Assembly: GCA_964608965.1 (NCBI GenBank)
Contig: CAZSPZ010000001.1
Span: forward strand, 62,001 to 126,000
Length of the DNA: 64,000 nucleotides
Origin: UBA10908 sp964608965
GTDB taxonomy: Bacteria > Bacillota > Clostridia > Peptostreptococcales > Anaerovoracaceae
Direction of reading: 5' to 3'
Below, piece after piece: positions 41,854 through 50,660 of this stretch (position 1 is the first letter of the stretch; the number at the start of each line of letters is the position of its first letter). A model generated the notes under the pieces. That model did not search any database. It was not told where the DNA came from and saw only the letters and a program-made list of their open reading frames with translations. A program made the position numbers and the translations under genes.

Positions 41854-43422
41854 ATGAAAAATTACAAAGCTTTGCAAAACGGCAGCGATATTCGAGGCAT
41901 TGCTATGAATGGCGTGGAAGGGCAAGACATCAATCTGACCAAAGAAGCCGCAAGTGATTTAACTTTTGGTTTTTTAAGCTGGCTGTCGGAAAAAACGAAA
42001 AAGAATATCAGCGAGCTGACAATAGCCGTTGGCAGGGATTCCCGTATATCAGGTCCGGATTTGATGAGTGCGGTCATCTCTTCTGCTTACGCCGCCGGTG
42101 CGACAATTTTTGATTGTGGCATGGCCTCCACTCCTGCGATGTACATGTCCACTGTTTTTACAAATATGAATGCCGACGGCGCAATGATGATTACCGCCAG
42201 TCATTTACCTTACAACCGAAATGGATTCAAATATTTTTCGAAGGACGGGGGATTGGAAAGCAAGAATATCACATCGATTATAAGCACAGCGGAAAAAGAT
42301 ACCAAGGATATTCCTCCGGTTCCCGCCGGTAGAGTCATTGCCGCTCCGTTGATGGAGTACTATTCGGCCCACCTAAGGGAGATTATATGCAAGAGCGCCC
42401 GTCGTGCAGCAGACAGCAAACCTTTGTCCGGGCTCCATGTGGTGTGTGATGCCGGAAACGGAGCCGGAGGTTTTTTCGCCCGGGACGTGCTTGCGCCTCT
42501 TGGTGCAGATATTTCAGGCAGTCAATTTCTTGAGCCGGACGGCTGCTTCCCGAATCATCAGCCCAACCCGGAAAATAAAGAGGCGATGGCATCGATCTCT
42601 GCGGCGGTACTGGCTGCGAATGCCGATATCGGGATCATTTTCGACACGGATGTCGACCGCTCGGCTGCTGTGGCCTCCAACGGAAAAGAAATTGCCAGAA
42701 ACGGAATCGTTGCTTTGGCATCAACGCTCGTTGCCGAAGAATACCCGGGCACGACCGTCGTAACCGACAGCATAACCAGTGATCAGCTTACCGACTTTTT
42801 GCAAAGTGAACTTGGACTTAAACACCTGCGCTATAAGCGCGGATATCGCAATGTTATCAATAAAGCGATCGAATTGAATCGTGCGGGAACAGATTGCCAA
42901 CTGGCGATAGAAACCTCCGGCCATGCTGCGATGAAAGAAAATTACTTTCTGGATGACGGCGCTTATTTGGCTACGAAGATTGTCGTTCGGACAGCCGGAC
43001 TAAAAAAATCAGGGAAGGGAATAGAAAGCCTCTTGTCAAAATTGTCGGAGCCGCTGGAAGCGATCGAAATACGATTGCCGATTCTTGCCGAAAATTCGGC
43101 GACCTATGCGGACGAAATATTAAAAGAACTCACGGAGTGGATCGGTCAAGGCGAATGTTCGGAGAACTCTCCTTGCGGCGGACGCTGTCGCTGCGGAATG
43201 AAAATAGCCGTGCCAAACTTCGAAGGCATTCGTGTGTCTTGCGACGCGGATAACGGAGACGGCTGGTTCTTATTGCGCAAGTCTTTGCATGAACCGCTGA
43301 TGCCTCTTAATATTGAAAGCAATAAAAAAGGCGGCTGTAAAATAATAGCCGAGAAAATCTCAAAACTTTTGGAAAAATATAAAGAGATGGATGTTTCCAT
43401 GATAGAAAAAGTTTTTAAATAA
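41854..43422 (+). CDS. Phosphoglucomutase/phosphomannomutase family protein
   Basis: 522 residues from ATG 41854 (GGGGAG upstream; an upstream TTG at 41839 precedes that site). The alpha-D-phosphohexomutase family moves phosphate between C1 and C6 of hexoses. Landmarks: NGSDIRGIA, the phosphoserine loop TASHLPYNRNG, the Mg loop DTDVDRSA, the sugar-binding ETSGHAAMKENYFLDDGAY, and a C-terminal phosphate-binding domain (VSCDADNGDGWFLLRKS). A compact Cys cluster (CSENSPCGGRCRC) sits just before that last domain, which is unusual. The stop overlaps the convergent EFR1 gene by eight bases. Confidence 0.88.
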   Translation: MKNYKALQNGSDIRGIAMNGVEGQDINLTKEAASDLTFGFLSWLSEKTKKNISELTIAVGRDSRISGPDLMSAVISSAYAAGATIFDCGMASTPAMYMSTVFTNMNADGAMMITASHLPYNRNGFKYFSKDGGLESKNITSIISTAEKDTKDIPPVPAGRVIAAPLMEYYSAHLREIICKSARRAADSKPLSGLHVVCDAGNGAGGFFARDVLAPLGADISGSQFLEPDGCFPNHQPNPENKEAMASISAAVLAANADIGIIFDTDVDRSAAVASNGKEIARNGIVALASTLVAEEYPGTTVVTDSITSDQLTDFLQSELGLKHLRYKRGYRNVINKAIELNRAGTDCQLAIETSGHAAMKENYFLDDGAYLATKIVVRTAGLKKSGKGIESLLSKLSEPLEAIEIRLPILAENSATYADEILKELTEWIGQGECSENSPCGGRCRCGMKIAVPNFEGIRVSCDADNGDGWFLLRKSLHEPLMPLNIESNKKGGCKIIAEKISKLLEKYKEMDVSMIEKVFK

Positions 43423-44236
43423 AAATCTCCGGATCCTTTCGCTTTTTATATGTTTTTTCAAGCAATGCTCTGTGAGAAAGGAAGTTTTCATCTTGGAAAC
43501 TCTTTGCTCCCACAGGGCATTTTTTAATGCAAACACAACACTTTATGCAAGGGCCCGGCACTTCTTTGACATTTTCTCTGTTGATTGCCCCCATCGGGCA
43601 AATATCTGCACAAATTTTGCAGTCGGTGCAATGAGGAGCGGTAACCGGTTTCGCTTTTAAAAATTGAACCGGCAGGCCGTCCTCGCCGGATGGTTGATAA
43701 TACCCCCGATACGGGAAAGGAACACCCGGCACGTCAATAGGATGTCTTTCATCGGAACCGTCTTTTATTTTTTCGGCGATCCGATCGGCAAAGGCTATGG
43801 CCGCAAACATGTCGGATCGGTCAGGGCGCCCTTTGGCCAGCGTGTCCGAAAAGGAGTGCTGACCGATAAAAGCTCCGGCCGCAATCGTCCTGGCCCCGGA
43901 AGCCTCCAAAATATCCCTCAATTCAATCAAAGCATCGTCGTAGTGCCGATTGCCATACAAAACGACAGGTACTGCGAATGCTCCCCTGCTTTCTGTCGTC
44001 TTCAGGTAAGGAAGAAGTAAATTAGGGACTCTTCCCGCAACAACAAAAATCCCGAATATAATCAGTTCTCCCGTGTTAAAGCACAAGGAATCGACTCTGT
44101 CTTTTGGCAGCGAGAAATTCGTGATTTCAAATGGTATGTCTAAAATTGTCGCAATGCGCCCGGCTATAGACGTCGTGATTTTTTCAGTTGTACCGGTGCC
44201 GGAAAAGAAAACCGCCCGAACTTTTTTTATTTTCAT
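43415..44236 (-). CDS. EFR1-family flavodoxin-ferredoxin fusion protein
   Basis: A 273-residue protein. Residues about 1-150 form a flavodoxin-like domain with the FMN phosphate loop FSGTGTTEKI. Residues about 195-250 carry two [4Fe-4S] motifs: CTDCKICADICPMGAI and CIKCCVCIKKCPVGA. EFR1 proteins are predicted electron carriers in anaerobes; partners are unknown. No terminator separates it from the convergent mutase gene. It diverges from the MerR/TipAS regulator across a 95-base region, so the MerR protein may also control it. Confidence 0.88.
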   Translation of the reverse strand: MKIKKVRAVFFSGTGTTEKITTSIAGRIATILDIPFEITNFSLPKDRVDSLCFNTGELIIFGIFVVAGRVPNLLLPYLKTTESRGAFAVPVVLYGNRHYDDALIELRDILEASGARTIAAGAFIGQHSFSDTLAKGRPDRSDMFAAIAFADRIAEKIKDGSDERHPIDVPGVPFPYRGYYQPSGEDGLPVQFLKAKPVTAPHCTDCKICADICPMGAINRENVKEVPGPCIKCCVCIKKCPVGAKSFQDENFLSHRALLEKTYKKRKDPEIFI

Positions 44237-44277
44237 AAAACCATCATAGCACGAAATAAAATAAGTTCAAATAACAG

Positions 44278-44308
44278 TTGACCTTTACGTAGCGTAAAGG
44301 TTTACTAT
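44278..44308 (+). promoter_or_regulatory. MerR-type promoter with 19-bp spacer and internal dyad
   Basis: TTGACC (44278-44283), a 19-bp spacer, TACTAT (44303-44308). The spacer region contains the perfect inverted repeat ACCTTTACG (44281-44289) and CGTAAAGGT (44293-44301). Over-long spacers with a central dyad are the hallmark of promoters activated by DNA-twisting MerR proteins. Confidence 0.8.
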
Positions 44309-44331
44309 AAGAATTGCGGGAGGTGATGTAA

Positions 44332-45096
44332 ATGGAATACACGGTTGGTCAATTGGCAAGGCTTTCGGGATTAACAACGAGAACTCTCAGATATTACGAT
44401 GAAATTGATCTCCTGAAACCTTCCAAACTCAGGTCCAACGGATATCGGATTTATTCGGAAGCCGAAGTGGATAAGCTGCAGCAGATTATGTTTTTCCGCA
44501 CTTTGGAGATGAGCCCGGAGACGATAAAAAATATATTGGAACTTGCAGGTTACGACGCACAAAACGCACTGGAAGAACATTTGAAAACCTTATCCCAACG
44601 TAAAGACAGGCTGGAAGAATTGATTTCCAATGCCAAGAAAACGATTGCTTCAATGAAAGGAGAATCGAAAATGACAGACAAAGAAAAGTTTGAAGGTTTT
44701 AAAAGAAACCTTCTTGAGGAAAATCAGGAGAAATACGGCAAGGAATTGATGGAAAAGTACGGCGAAAAGCAAATAAAAAAGTCAAACGAGCAATTTGCGA
44801 AGCTCACACAAGAACAGTACGAAGCAGCCGAAATGCTGGCATGCAGGTTTGCTGAAACGCTTAAAGAAGCGGCATTGACAGGTAATCCGGCTTGCGAGGC
44901 AGCCAGAGAGGCGTGTAGAATCCACAGAGAATGGTTAAACTTTTTTTGGACAGATAAAAAAATCAAGCCTCAGGCACACCTGAATCTGGCCGAAATGTAT
45001 TGCAGCGATCCGCGTTTTCAGGAAAACATGGAAGCGATCGCAGAAGGAAGGGCGGAATTTTTTAAAGAAGCCTTGGAAATTTATTACGACATATAA
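44332..45096 (+). CDS. MerR-family regulator with TipAS ligand domain
   Basis: A 254-residue activator. The N-terminal winged helix reads YTVGQLARLSGLTTRTLRYYDEIDLLKPS, followed by a coiled-coil dimerisation helix and a C-terminal TipAS domain (helical, with the HREWLNFFW and AEMYCSDPRFQENM segments). TipAS domains bind thiopeptide and other antibiotics or peptides. GGGAGGTGAT precedes the ATG. The promoter upstream has the dyad and 19-bp spacer of a MerR target, so it is almost surely autoregulated. A divergent EFR1 redox gene is the only other candidate target visible. Confidence 0.93.
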   Translation: MEYTVGQLARLSGLTTRTLRYYDEIDLLKPSKLRSNGYRIYSEAEVDKLQQIMFFRTLEMSPETIKNILELAGYDAQNALEEHLKTLSQRKDRLEELISNAKKTIASMKGESKMTDKEKFEGFKRNLLEENQEKYGKELMEKYGEKQIKKSNEQFAKLTQEQYEAAEMLACRFAETLKEAALTGNPACEAAREACRIHREWLNFFWTDKKIKPQAHLNLAEMYCSDPRFQENMEAIAEGRAEFFKEALEIYYDI

Positions 45097-45101
45097 TCAG
45101 T

Positions 45102-45129
45102 AGGAGCGGCGCGGCCGCTCCTGTTTTTT
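45102..45129. terminator. Bidirectional terminator between the MerR and GntR genes
   Basis: AGGAGCGGC (45102-45110) pairs with GCCGCTCCT (45114-45122) around a 3-base loop, followed by GTTTTTT that runs into the stop codon of the convergent GntR gene. Confidence 0.82.
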
Positions 45130-45856
45130 ATTTTGTGACAAACCGGACTTCCAATTTATTCGGCCGAGAATAACTTTCCGTATATTCCACAATGTTTCCG
45201 GCTGCATCAAAGCCGAGGATTTCAATGCGATTCACGATGAGTTCATCGCTCAGCTGAAGGTAGCCGGATATTTTTTCTCCGGCTTCCACCATCATCATCG
45301 TTTCTCTGAAATTGCAGGGGAGATGATTCAGCGTTGATAGATAATCATAAAGAGAAACCCTTTCGAAATTATAGTTTTCGATATCGGGGGCATATTTTAA
45401 AGGAATGTACGTGTACTCGATGGCCAGCGGCTCTTTGTTCCCGTATCGAATCCGGTGAAGACCGAAAATTGGCTCTTCTAAACGGAGTTTGAGCTTTTCG
45501 GCAAAGTAATTATGCCCCTCTATGATGCCGGTCCCTAAAAGTTTGCTGGAGATTTCTATGCCGAAATTCCTTACAAGAGAGGTGAAACTTGCGTTTTCAG
45601 ATTCATTTAAAACACCGAAAGCAACTTTGTTGTAATCCGGTTTTTTTACAAAAGTTCCCCTGCCTTGAATTCGAATAAGATAGCGCTGTCGTACCAATTG
45701 TTCAATTGCGTTGCGCACAATTTGCCGGCCGACGCCATACCGGAGTGCAAGACTTCTTTCGCTGGGTATTACTTCGCCCGGCAAATACTCGTTTTTTTCA
45801 ATTTGAGCGACGATCATATCCTGAAGGTCTTGGGATGTGGTTAAATGTGTACTCAT
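45128..45856 (-). CDS. GntR-family regulator with UTRA domain (HutC subfamily), second of a tandem pair
   Basis: 242 residues from ATG 45856 (GGAGG nine bases upstream; the frame extends upstream inside the preceding gene without a ribosome site). The winged helix shows YLPGEVIPSERSLALRYGVGRQIVRNAIEQLVRQ and GRGTFVKKP; the C-terminal UTRA domain has the beta-rich IFGLHRIRYGNKEPLAIEYTYIP. UTRA domains bind small effectors, often sugar phosphates or amino compounds. It begins one base after the stop of a second GntR/UTRA gene, and both diverge from the ABC transporter operon. Confidence 0.9.
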   Translation of the reverse strand: MSTHLTTSQDLQDMIVAQIEKNEYLPGEVIPSERSLALRYGVGRQIVRNAIEQLVRQRYLIRIQGRGTFVKKPDYNKVAFGVLNESENASFTSLVRNFGIEISSKLLGTGIIEGHNYFAEKLKLRLEEPIFGLHRIRYGNKEPLAIEYTYIPLKYAPDIENYNFERVSLYDYLSTLNHLPCNFRETMMMVEAGEKISGYLQLSDELIVNRIEILGFDAAGNIVEYTESYSRPNKLEVRFVTK

Positions 45857-45857
45857 T

Positions 45858-46568
45858 TTAGCGAGCCTCCTTGCGCACGAATACAAAACGATTGATTCGC
45901 ATGATATTCTCCAGAAAAAGCAGCAAGCGACCCTTATTGTCATATACTAAGCATTTTTGCTTCATAACCGGCGTTCCGGCCTCCACATCCATTAGCCTTG
46001 CCTCTGTATCGTTGGCATAAACCAGCGTGACCTTTTGGTTGCTTCCCGCAATTCCGTACTGCGCGCAATGTTGAACAACTCTTGCGACACTTTGATGTTC
46101 GAGTTCCTTTTTCCCCAGCGACGGGAGTACTTCTTTTAAGATATACGATGTTTCTACCGCTACCGTTTCCTTATCTTCCGTACATATTCTTATGATCCTG
46201 TGGAGGGGAGTATGAATCGGAATCAGCAACTTATTTGCCAGGCGTTCGTTGGCTTCTATTTCTTCCAGCTTGTGAATTTTATACTTTATATGGGGATCTT
46301 CTATGACAGGATCTTCCGAAAAGAGGTTGACGGGCTTAATAATTCTTGGTTTAGCCAAAAAGTAACCTTTCCGTTCTTCGGAAATTATGACTCCTTCTTG
46401 AATTAATTCGTTCAAAGCCTCCCGAATGGTCAACCTTTGAACATGAAAAGCTTCTGCCAATACACGCTCCGACGGAAGCTTATCACCGGGCAAATAGTTC
46501 TGAGCATTCAGCATATATTGAATTTCTTTTGCTAAAATAATCGTTAGTGTAAGGAGCTTTTTTCGCAT
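45858..46568 (-). CDS. GntR-family regulator with UTRA domain (HutC subfamily), first of a tandem pair
   Basis: 236 residues. The DNA-binding part reads YLPGDKLPSERVLAEAFHVQRLTIREALNELIQEGVI with wing ERKGYFLAKP; the UTRA part has LHRIIRICTEDKETVAVETSYI. It is only distantly similar to its downstream twin by eye (different recognition-helix residues), so the pair may bind different operators or form distinct sensors. GTAGGTGA precedes the ATG. It is transcribed away from potA across a 278-base region holding two TGGTATAGTA repeats. Confidence 0.9.
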   Translation of the reverse strand: MRKKLLTLTIILAKEIQYMLNAQNYLPGDKLPSERVLAEAFHVQRLTIREALNELIQEGVIISEERKGYFLAKPRIIKPVNLFSEDPVIEDPHIKYKIHKLEEIEANERLANKLLIPIHTPLHRIIRICTEDKETVAVETSYILKEVLPSLGKKELEHQSVARVVQHCAQYGIAGSNQKVTLVYANDTEARLMDVEAGTPVMKQKCLVYDNKGRLLLFLENIMRINRFVFVRKEAR

Positions 46569-46648
46569 AATTCACCTACTTTTGCTTATTCGTTCAACTA
46601 TAATATAAGACTCGGCGGCGAATCCGTCAATGCAAATATGCTCTAAAC

Positions 46649-46800
46649 TGGTATAGTATTTCTGATGAGTGGTGGACATCAAAAAATGCATTTAATTCTT
46701 TGCCCAATTTTCGAACGGCCCGCAAAGACCTTTAAAATCACGGTTTTATACAATTTGCCTACTTCGACTGTTGAAATAATGTTCATCCTTTGGTATAGTA
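46649..46800 (+). promoter_or_regulatory. Divergent control region: two TGGTATAGTA repeats and the ABC-operon promoter
   Basis: The 278-base gap between the GntR gene and potA holds an identical decamer TGGTATAGTA at 46649-46658 and 46791-46800. The second overlaps the -10 (TATAGT, 46794-46799) of a promoter whose -35 is TTGAAA (46771-46776, 17-bp spacer). The decamer resembles half of the TGGTMTA-type operators bound by HutC-subfamily GntR proteins. A repressor bound at both could loop the DNA. I see no other gene in the gap. Confidence 0.55.
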
Positions 46801-46846
46801 AAAAGAGAAAATTTGCAACCAGTACCGACGGAGGGCAAGTAAAGAT

Positions 46847-47947
46847 ATGCCAGATTCGATTGTTTCGCTTAGAGGTGTTGACAAAAGGTTCGGAAAGAAC
46901 CTTGTGGTAAAGGATATGAACCTGGAAATTCATGAGGGTGAATTTCTTACGTTGCTTGGTCCTTCCGGTTGCGGAAAGACAACCACGTTGCGCATGATTG
47001 CCGGTTTCGAAGAAACATCTGCCGGATCGATCAGTGTTCAGGGCGAAAGCGTTGAAAATAAAGAACCTTATCAGAGGGACGTCAACACAGTGTTCCAGAA
47101 TTACGCCCTTTTCCCGCATATGAATGTTTTCAATAATGTGGCGTATGGATTGACGATAAAAAAAGTCCGGAAAGAAGAAATCGCAAGGCGCGTTGCCGAG
47201 ATGCTCGATCTGGTTCAATTAAAGGGATACGAAACAAGAAAACCGGACGAATTGTCCGGAGGTCAAAAACAGCGGGTCGCCATAGCGAGAGCGTTGATCA
47301 ACAATCCGAAAGTTCTTCTGCTGGATGAGCCTTTGGGCGCTTTAGATCTTAAGCTGCGCAAGCAGATGCAAGTCGAGCTCAAACGCCTTCAAAAAAAACT
47401 CGGCATTACTTTTGTCTATGTTACGCACGATCAGGAAGAAGCGCTCACGATGAGCGACCGCATTGCCGTGATGCGCGAAGGCGTGATCGAACAGTTGGGA
47501 ACGCCCACAGAAATATACGACTACCCCAAAACAAGGTTTGTAGCGGGATTTATCGGAGAATCCAATTTATTTGACGGAAAAATCCAAGCCATCGACGGCA
47601 CACTTTTATCTGTTCTGACGAAAGCCGGAACAATGCTTGTGCATGGAGAGGGGTTCCGACTTGGGGAAGAGTTACATGTTTCCATCAGGCCGGAGTATAT
47701 AGAAGTGACAAAAAATCCGACAGAAGGATTCGATGTGCCGGCAAAAGTAAAAGATTTTATTTATATGGGCACGGTCATAAAGACTGCCGTCGATTTAAAA
47801 AATGGCCAGGAAGTCAAGTATTCCCGCTTTGAGCAGGATCAAAACATAGCTTCCGGAGATTTGATTTATCTCTCTTGGAAGCCTCAAAAGGCGGTTGCCA
47901 TTCAATGGGGGACTGCAATGGAGGAGCGTCATGAAGAAGAAAAATAG
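46847..47947 (+). CDS. potA: ABC transporter ATP-binding protein, spermidine/putrescine (Pot) type
   Basis: A 366-residue importer ATPase with Walker A GPSGCGKTTT, Q-loop FQNYALFPHM, signature LSGGQKQRVAIARAL, Walker B VLLLDEPLGALD and switch THDQEEALTMSD, then a C-terminal TOBE domain. It powers uptake through the PotB/PotC-like permeases that follow. By family it is the polyamine-type group, but this group also contains opine and other transporters, and the neighbouring deglycase suggests a glycated amine. GGAGGG lies eleven bases before the ATG, a slightly long spacing. Confidence 0.9.
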   Translation: MPDSIVSLRGVDKRFGKNLVVKDMNLEIHEGEFLTLLGPSGCGKTTTLRMIAGFEETSAGSISVQGESVENKEPYQRDVNTVFQNYALFPHMNVFNNVAYGLTIKKVRKEEIARRVAEMLDLVQLKGYETRKPDELSGGQKQRVAIARALINNPKVLLLDEPLGALDLKLRKQMQVELKRLQKKLGITFVYVTHDQEEALTMSDRIAVMREGVIEQLGTPTEIYDYPKTRFVAGFIGESNLFDGKIQAIDGTLLSVLTKAGTMLVHGEGFRLGEELHVSIRPEYIEVTKNPTEGFDVPAKVKDFIYMGTVIKTAVDLKNGQEVKYSRFEQDQNIASGDLIYLSWKPQKAVAIQWGTAMEERHEEEK

Positions 47948-48785
47948 ACTTCCCGCTCTTGCCATGGCAGGGCCGGTGTCCGTTTGGATGATATTGTTCG
48001 TCACCATCCCTATGTTCTTCATTATCTTTATCAGTTTTATGTCCAGAGGAATTTTCGGCGATGTCGTATACGATCCTTCTTGGGAAAGTTATATTACTTT
48101 GCTGGATTCCACTTATTTCAGCGTCATTATGAAATCCTTAAAAGTAGCCGCATTTACCACGTTGGCCTGCTTGCTTCTGGGCTATCCGTTTGCATATTAT
48201 ATTGCTCAAAAACCCAAAGACCAAGCCGCGAAATATATCACCCTTATTATGATTCCGTTTTGGACAAACACGCTGATGCGACTGAACAGCTGGCTGCTTC
48301 TCTTCCAAACGAGTGGTCCTGTCAACAATTTCCTGCAAAGCTCAGGCATTACGGAGGTGCCCGTCCGGTTTGTTTACACCGACGAACTTGTAGCACTCGG
48401 CATGGTTACAAGCATGCTGCCTTTTGCCATTTTGCCGATGTACAGTTCCATAGAAAAGCTCAACAAATCTTTGCTGGAAGCTTCTGCAGATCTTGGTGCA
48501 GACTCTCGAACCACTTTCAAAAAAATAACTCTGCCGCTTACTTTCCCGGGAATATTCTCGGCGATTATCCTCGTGTTCATTCCTTCTTTGGGAGTTTATA
48601 CCGTTCCGGATATGTTGGGCGGAGGAAAAGTGCTGTACATCGGCAATATCATCAGGAATCAATTCGGCATGATTCGAAACTGGCCTCTGGGTGCGGCTCT
48701 TTCCTGCCTTTTGATTGCGATTACCGGGTTAATGATCTTCTTATATACCAGATTCACCAGCATAGAAGATATGGAGGTGGTTTAA
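47931..48785 (+). CDS. potB: ABC transporter permease, PotB type
   Basis: 284 residues from ATG 47931 (GGAGG upstream), overlapping the end of potA by 17 bases; an earlier in-frame ATG at 47895 lacks a ribosome site. There are six membrane helices and the permease-ATPase contact motif EASADLGADSRTTFKKITLPLTFPG. It forms one half of the import channel in the cytoplasmic membrane. The stop is directly followed by the ATG of the PotC-type gene. Confidence 0.92.
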   Translation: MKKKNRLPALAMAGPVSVWMILFVTIPMFFIIFISFMSRGIFGDVVYDPSWESYITLLDSTYFSVIMKSLKVAAFTTLACLLLGYPFAYYIAQKPKDQAAKYITLIMIPFWTNTLMRLNSWLLLFQTSGPVNNFLQSSGITEVPVRFVYTDELVALGMVTSMLPFAILPMYSSIEKLNKSLLEASADLGADSRTTFKKITLPLTFPGIFSAIILVFIPSLGVYTVPDMLGGGKVLYIGNIIRNQFGMIRNWPLGAALSCLLIAITGLMIFLYTRFTSIEDMEVV

Positions 48786-49613
48786 ATGGCGGCCTCAAAT
48801 AAAATAAAGAAAAAAAGAGCACGCAAAGTAATGGCCGATTTGTACGCAATCCTAATCTATGCAGTGTTTTATATTCCGGTGGTTGTCATGATGATTTTTT
48901 CCTTCAACGATCAAAGGAATAACTACTATTGGGCCGGATTCACAACAAAGTGGTACGGACAGCTTTTTTCCAATCACGCCTTAACGGACAGCCTTTGGTA
49001 CTCCATTTTGCTGGCTGTTTTGGCTACAGTAATATCCGTCACGATAGGGACTTTAGGTGCTTTGGGTTTAAAGAGGTTCGAATTCAAGGGCAAGAAGTTT
49101 ATCAATGAAATGCTTTATATCCCGATCATCGTTCCCGAAATTGTGCTGGCCGTTGCCGTATTGGTTGTTTTTATGACGGTGGGCATAAAATTAGGGATGG
49201 GAAGCATACTGATCGGACATTGTACTTTTTGTATCCCTTATGCCGTTGTAACGATTAAAGGTCGAATAAGCGGTGATGACAACAGCCTGGAAGAGGCATC
49301 GATGGATCTTGGGGCAAACCGGCTGCAGACATTTACAAGGGTTACGCTTCCCAGCATTATGCCCGGGGTAATGAGCGCTGCATTCTTGTCCTTTACGCTT
49401 TCCATTGACGATGTGGTCATGAGCAATATGCTCGCCGGCGCAAAACAATCGACATTACCGGTGCTCATATTGTCCATGAGCAGAAGCGGAGTGACTCCGG
49501 ATGTAAACGCGCTTACTACCATCATGATTCTTGTCATCGTACTAGCGATGATTTTGAATAATTACGTGAAGAGTGCGCTTAAGAAGCGCAGAAAAAAGGA
49601 GGTAAATTTATGA
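48786..49613 (+). CDS. potC: ABC transporter permease, PotC type
   Basis: 275 residues with six membrane helices after a basic N-terminus. The coupling motif is EEASMDLGANRLQTFTRVTLPSIMPG, and the family segment AFLSFTLSIDDVV follows. It starts immediately after the potB stop, and its own stop overlaps the next ATG (ATGA). Together these spacings indicate a tightly coupled operon. Confidence 0.92.
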   Translation: MAASNKIKKKRARKVMADLYAILIYAVFYIPVVVMMIFSFNDQRNNYYWAGFTTKWYGQLFSNHALTDSLWYSILLAVLATVISVTIGTLGALGLKRFEFKGKKFINEMLYIPIIVPEIVLAVAVLVVFMTVGIKLGMGSILIGHCTFCIPYAVVTIKGRISGDDNSLEEASMDLGANRLQTFTRVTLPSIMPGVMSAAFLSFTLSIDDVVMSNMLAGAKQSTLPVLILSMSRSGVTPDVNALTTIMILVIVLAMILNNYVKSALKKRRKKEVNL

Positions 49614-50659
49614 ATTTCAAAAAGTCATTAGCTGTTCTTCTGATGCTGGTTTTAGTGATGTCCCTGGCGGCATGCGGCGGTGGAAGCAGCGAGGGCGAAG
49701 CAAGCACCGAGCTCAATATCTATATGTGGAACGAATATATTTCCGATGAGCTTATCGCAAACTTCGAAGCAGAAAACAACTGTACCGTCAATTTATCCTA
49801 TATGAGCGACAATGCGGACGCCATTACAAAGTTAACTGCAGGCGGTGGTCAGGAGTATGACTTGATTATGACCTGCGATGCTTACATGGAATCCTTAGTC
49901 GCCGGCGGATATGTACAGCCGATCAATTTTGATAATGTTCCCAATGCCACGGCAAATATCAATGAAGCGTATTGGGCTGCGAAAGAGTATTGTGTTCCTT
50001 ACTTAATGAACTACATTTATGTTGTGTATAACACAGAAACATGCCCCATTGAAATTACCGGTTACAACGATTTAATCAACCCGGCGCTTGCCGGCCAAAT
50101 AGGTTCTGTCGACGGAGCCAGAAACTTATTCCCCATCGCTTTGGTTGCACTGGGATACGATTCCAATTCAACAAACGAAGCGGAAATCGCAGAAGCTTAC
50201 GAATGGCTTGTGCAGTACAACAATAACGTTGTAGCGTATGGCGGAACCGAACTGAATATCACAAACGGTACCGTAAGTGTTATTTTCACGTATGACGGCA
50301 ATGCTTCCTGGGCTATGTCCGAACTCGGTGAAAACAACAGCTTGGTCATCGCACCTTTCGAAAGCGATCCCGTACAGCTGGGCTTCGATTTATACGTTAT
50401 TCCTACGGGCGCTTCTCATGTAGATCTGGCAGAGAAATTCCTCGACTACATTTGCGCACCGGAAGTGATGGCCGCAAATCTCGAAGAATTCCCGTATTCC
50501 TGCCCCAATGACGCTGCTGTGGCAGTCGCTTCGGATACCTATAAAAATGATCCCGCAAGAGATTTTGATTACAAACAGAATGTTTTTTTCCAGGAAGATG
50601 TAGGCGAAGCGATTACTATTTATAACGACTACTATCAGAAATTAAAGGTGGGAGAATAA
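49610..50659 (+). CDS. potD: ABC transporter substrate-binding lipoprotein, PotD type
   Basis: 349 residues with a lipoprotein signal (hydrophobic stretch, lipobox LAAC, Cys at about 22) and a short Ser/Gly/Glu linker. The mature part has the PotD/PotF fold markers LNIYMWNEYISDELIANFE, EYDLIMTCDAYM, and NYIYVVYNTE. The acidic, Trp-bearing pocket residues that hold polyamines cannot be verified by eye. The next gene is a FrlB-like deglycase, so the ligand may be an Amadori compound rather than a free polyamine. Confidence 0.88.
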   Translation: MNFKKSLAVLLMLVLVMSLAACGGGSSEGEASTELNIYMWNEYISDELIANFEAENNCTVNLSYMSDNADAITKLTAGGGQEYDLIMTCDAYMESLVAGGYVQPINFDNVPNATANINEAYWAAKEYCVPYLMNYIYVVYNTETCPIEITGYNDLINPALAGQIGSVDGARNLFPIALVALGYDSNSTNEAEIAEAYEWLVQYNNNVVAYGGTELNITNGTVSVIFTYDGNASWAMSELGENNSLVIAPFESDPVQLGFDLYVIPTGASHVDLAEKFLDYICAPEVMAANLEEFPYSCPNDAAVAVASDTYKNDPARDFDYKQNVFFQEDVGEAITIYNDYYQKLKVGE

Positions 50660-50660
50660 T

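Noticed and set aside
47984..48802. A 272-codon open frame overlapping potB in another frame
   Set aside because: Out-of-frame translation of the permease gene; Cys/His/Arg-rich nonsense composition and no start signal.
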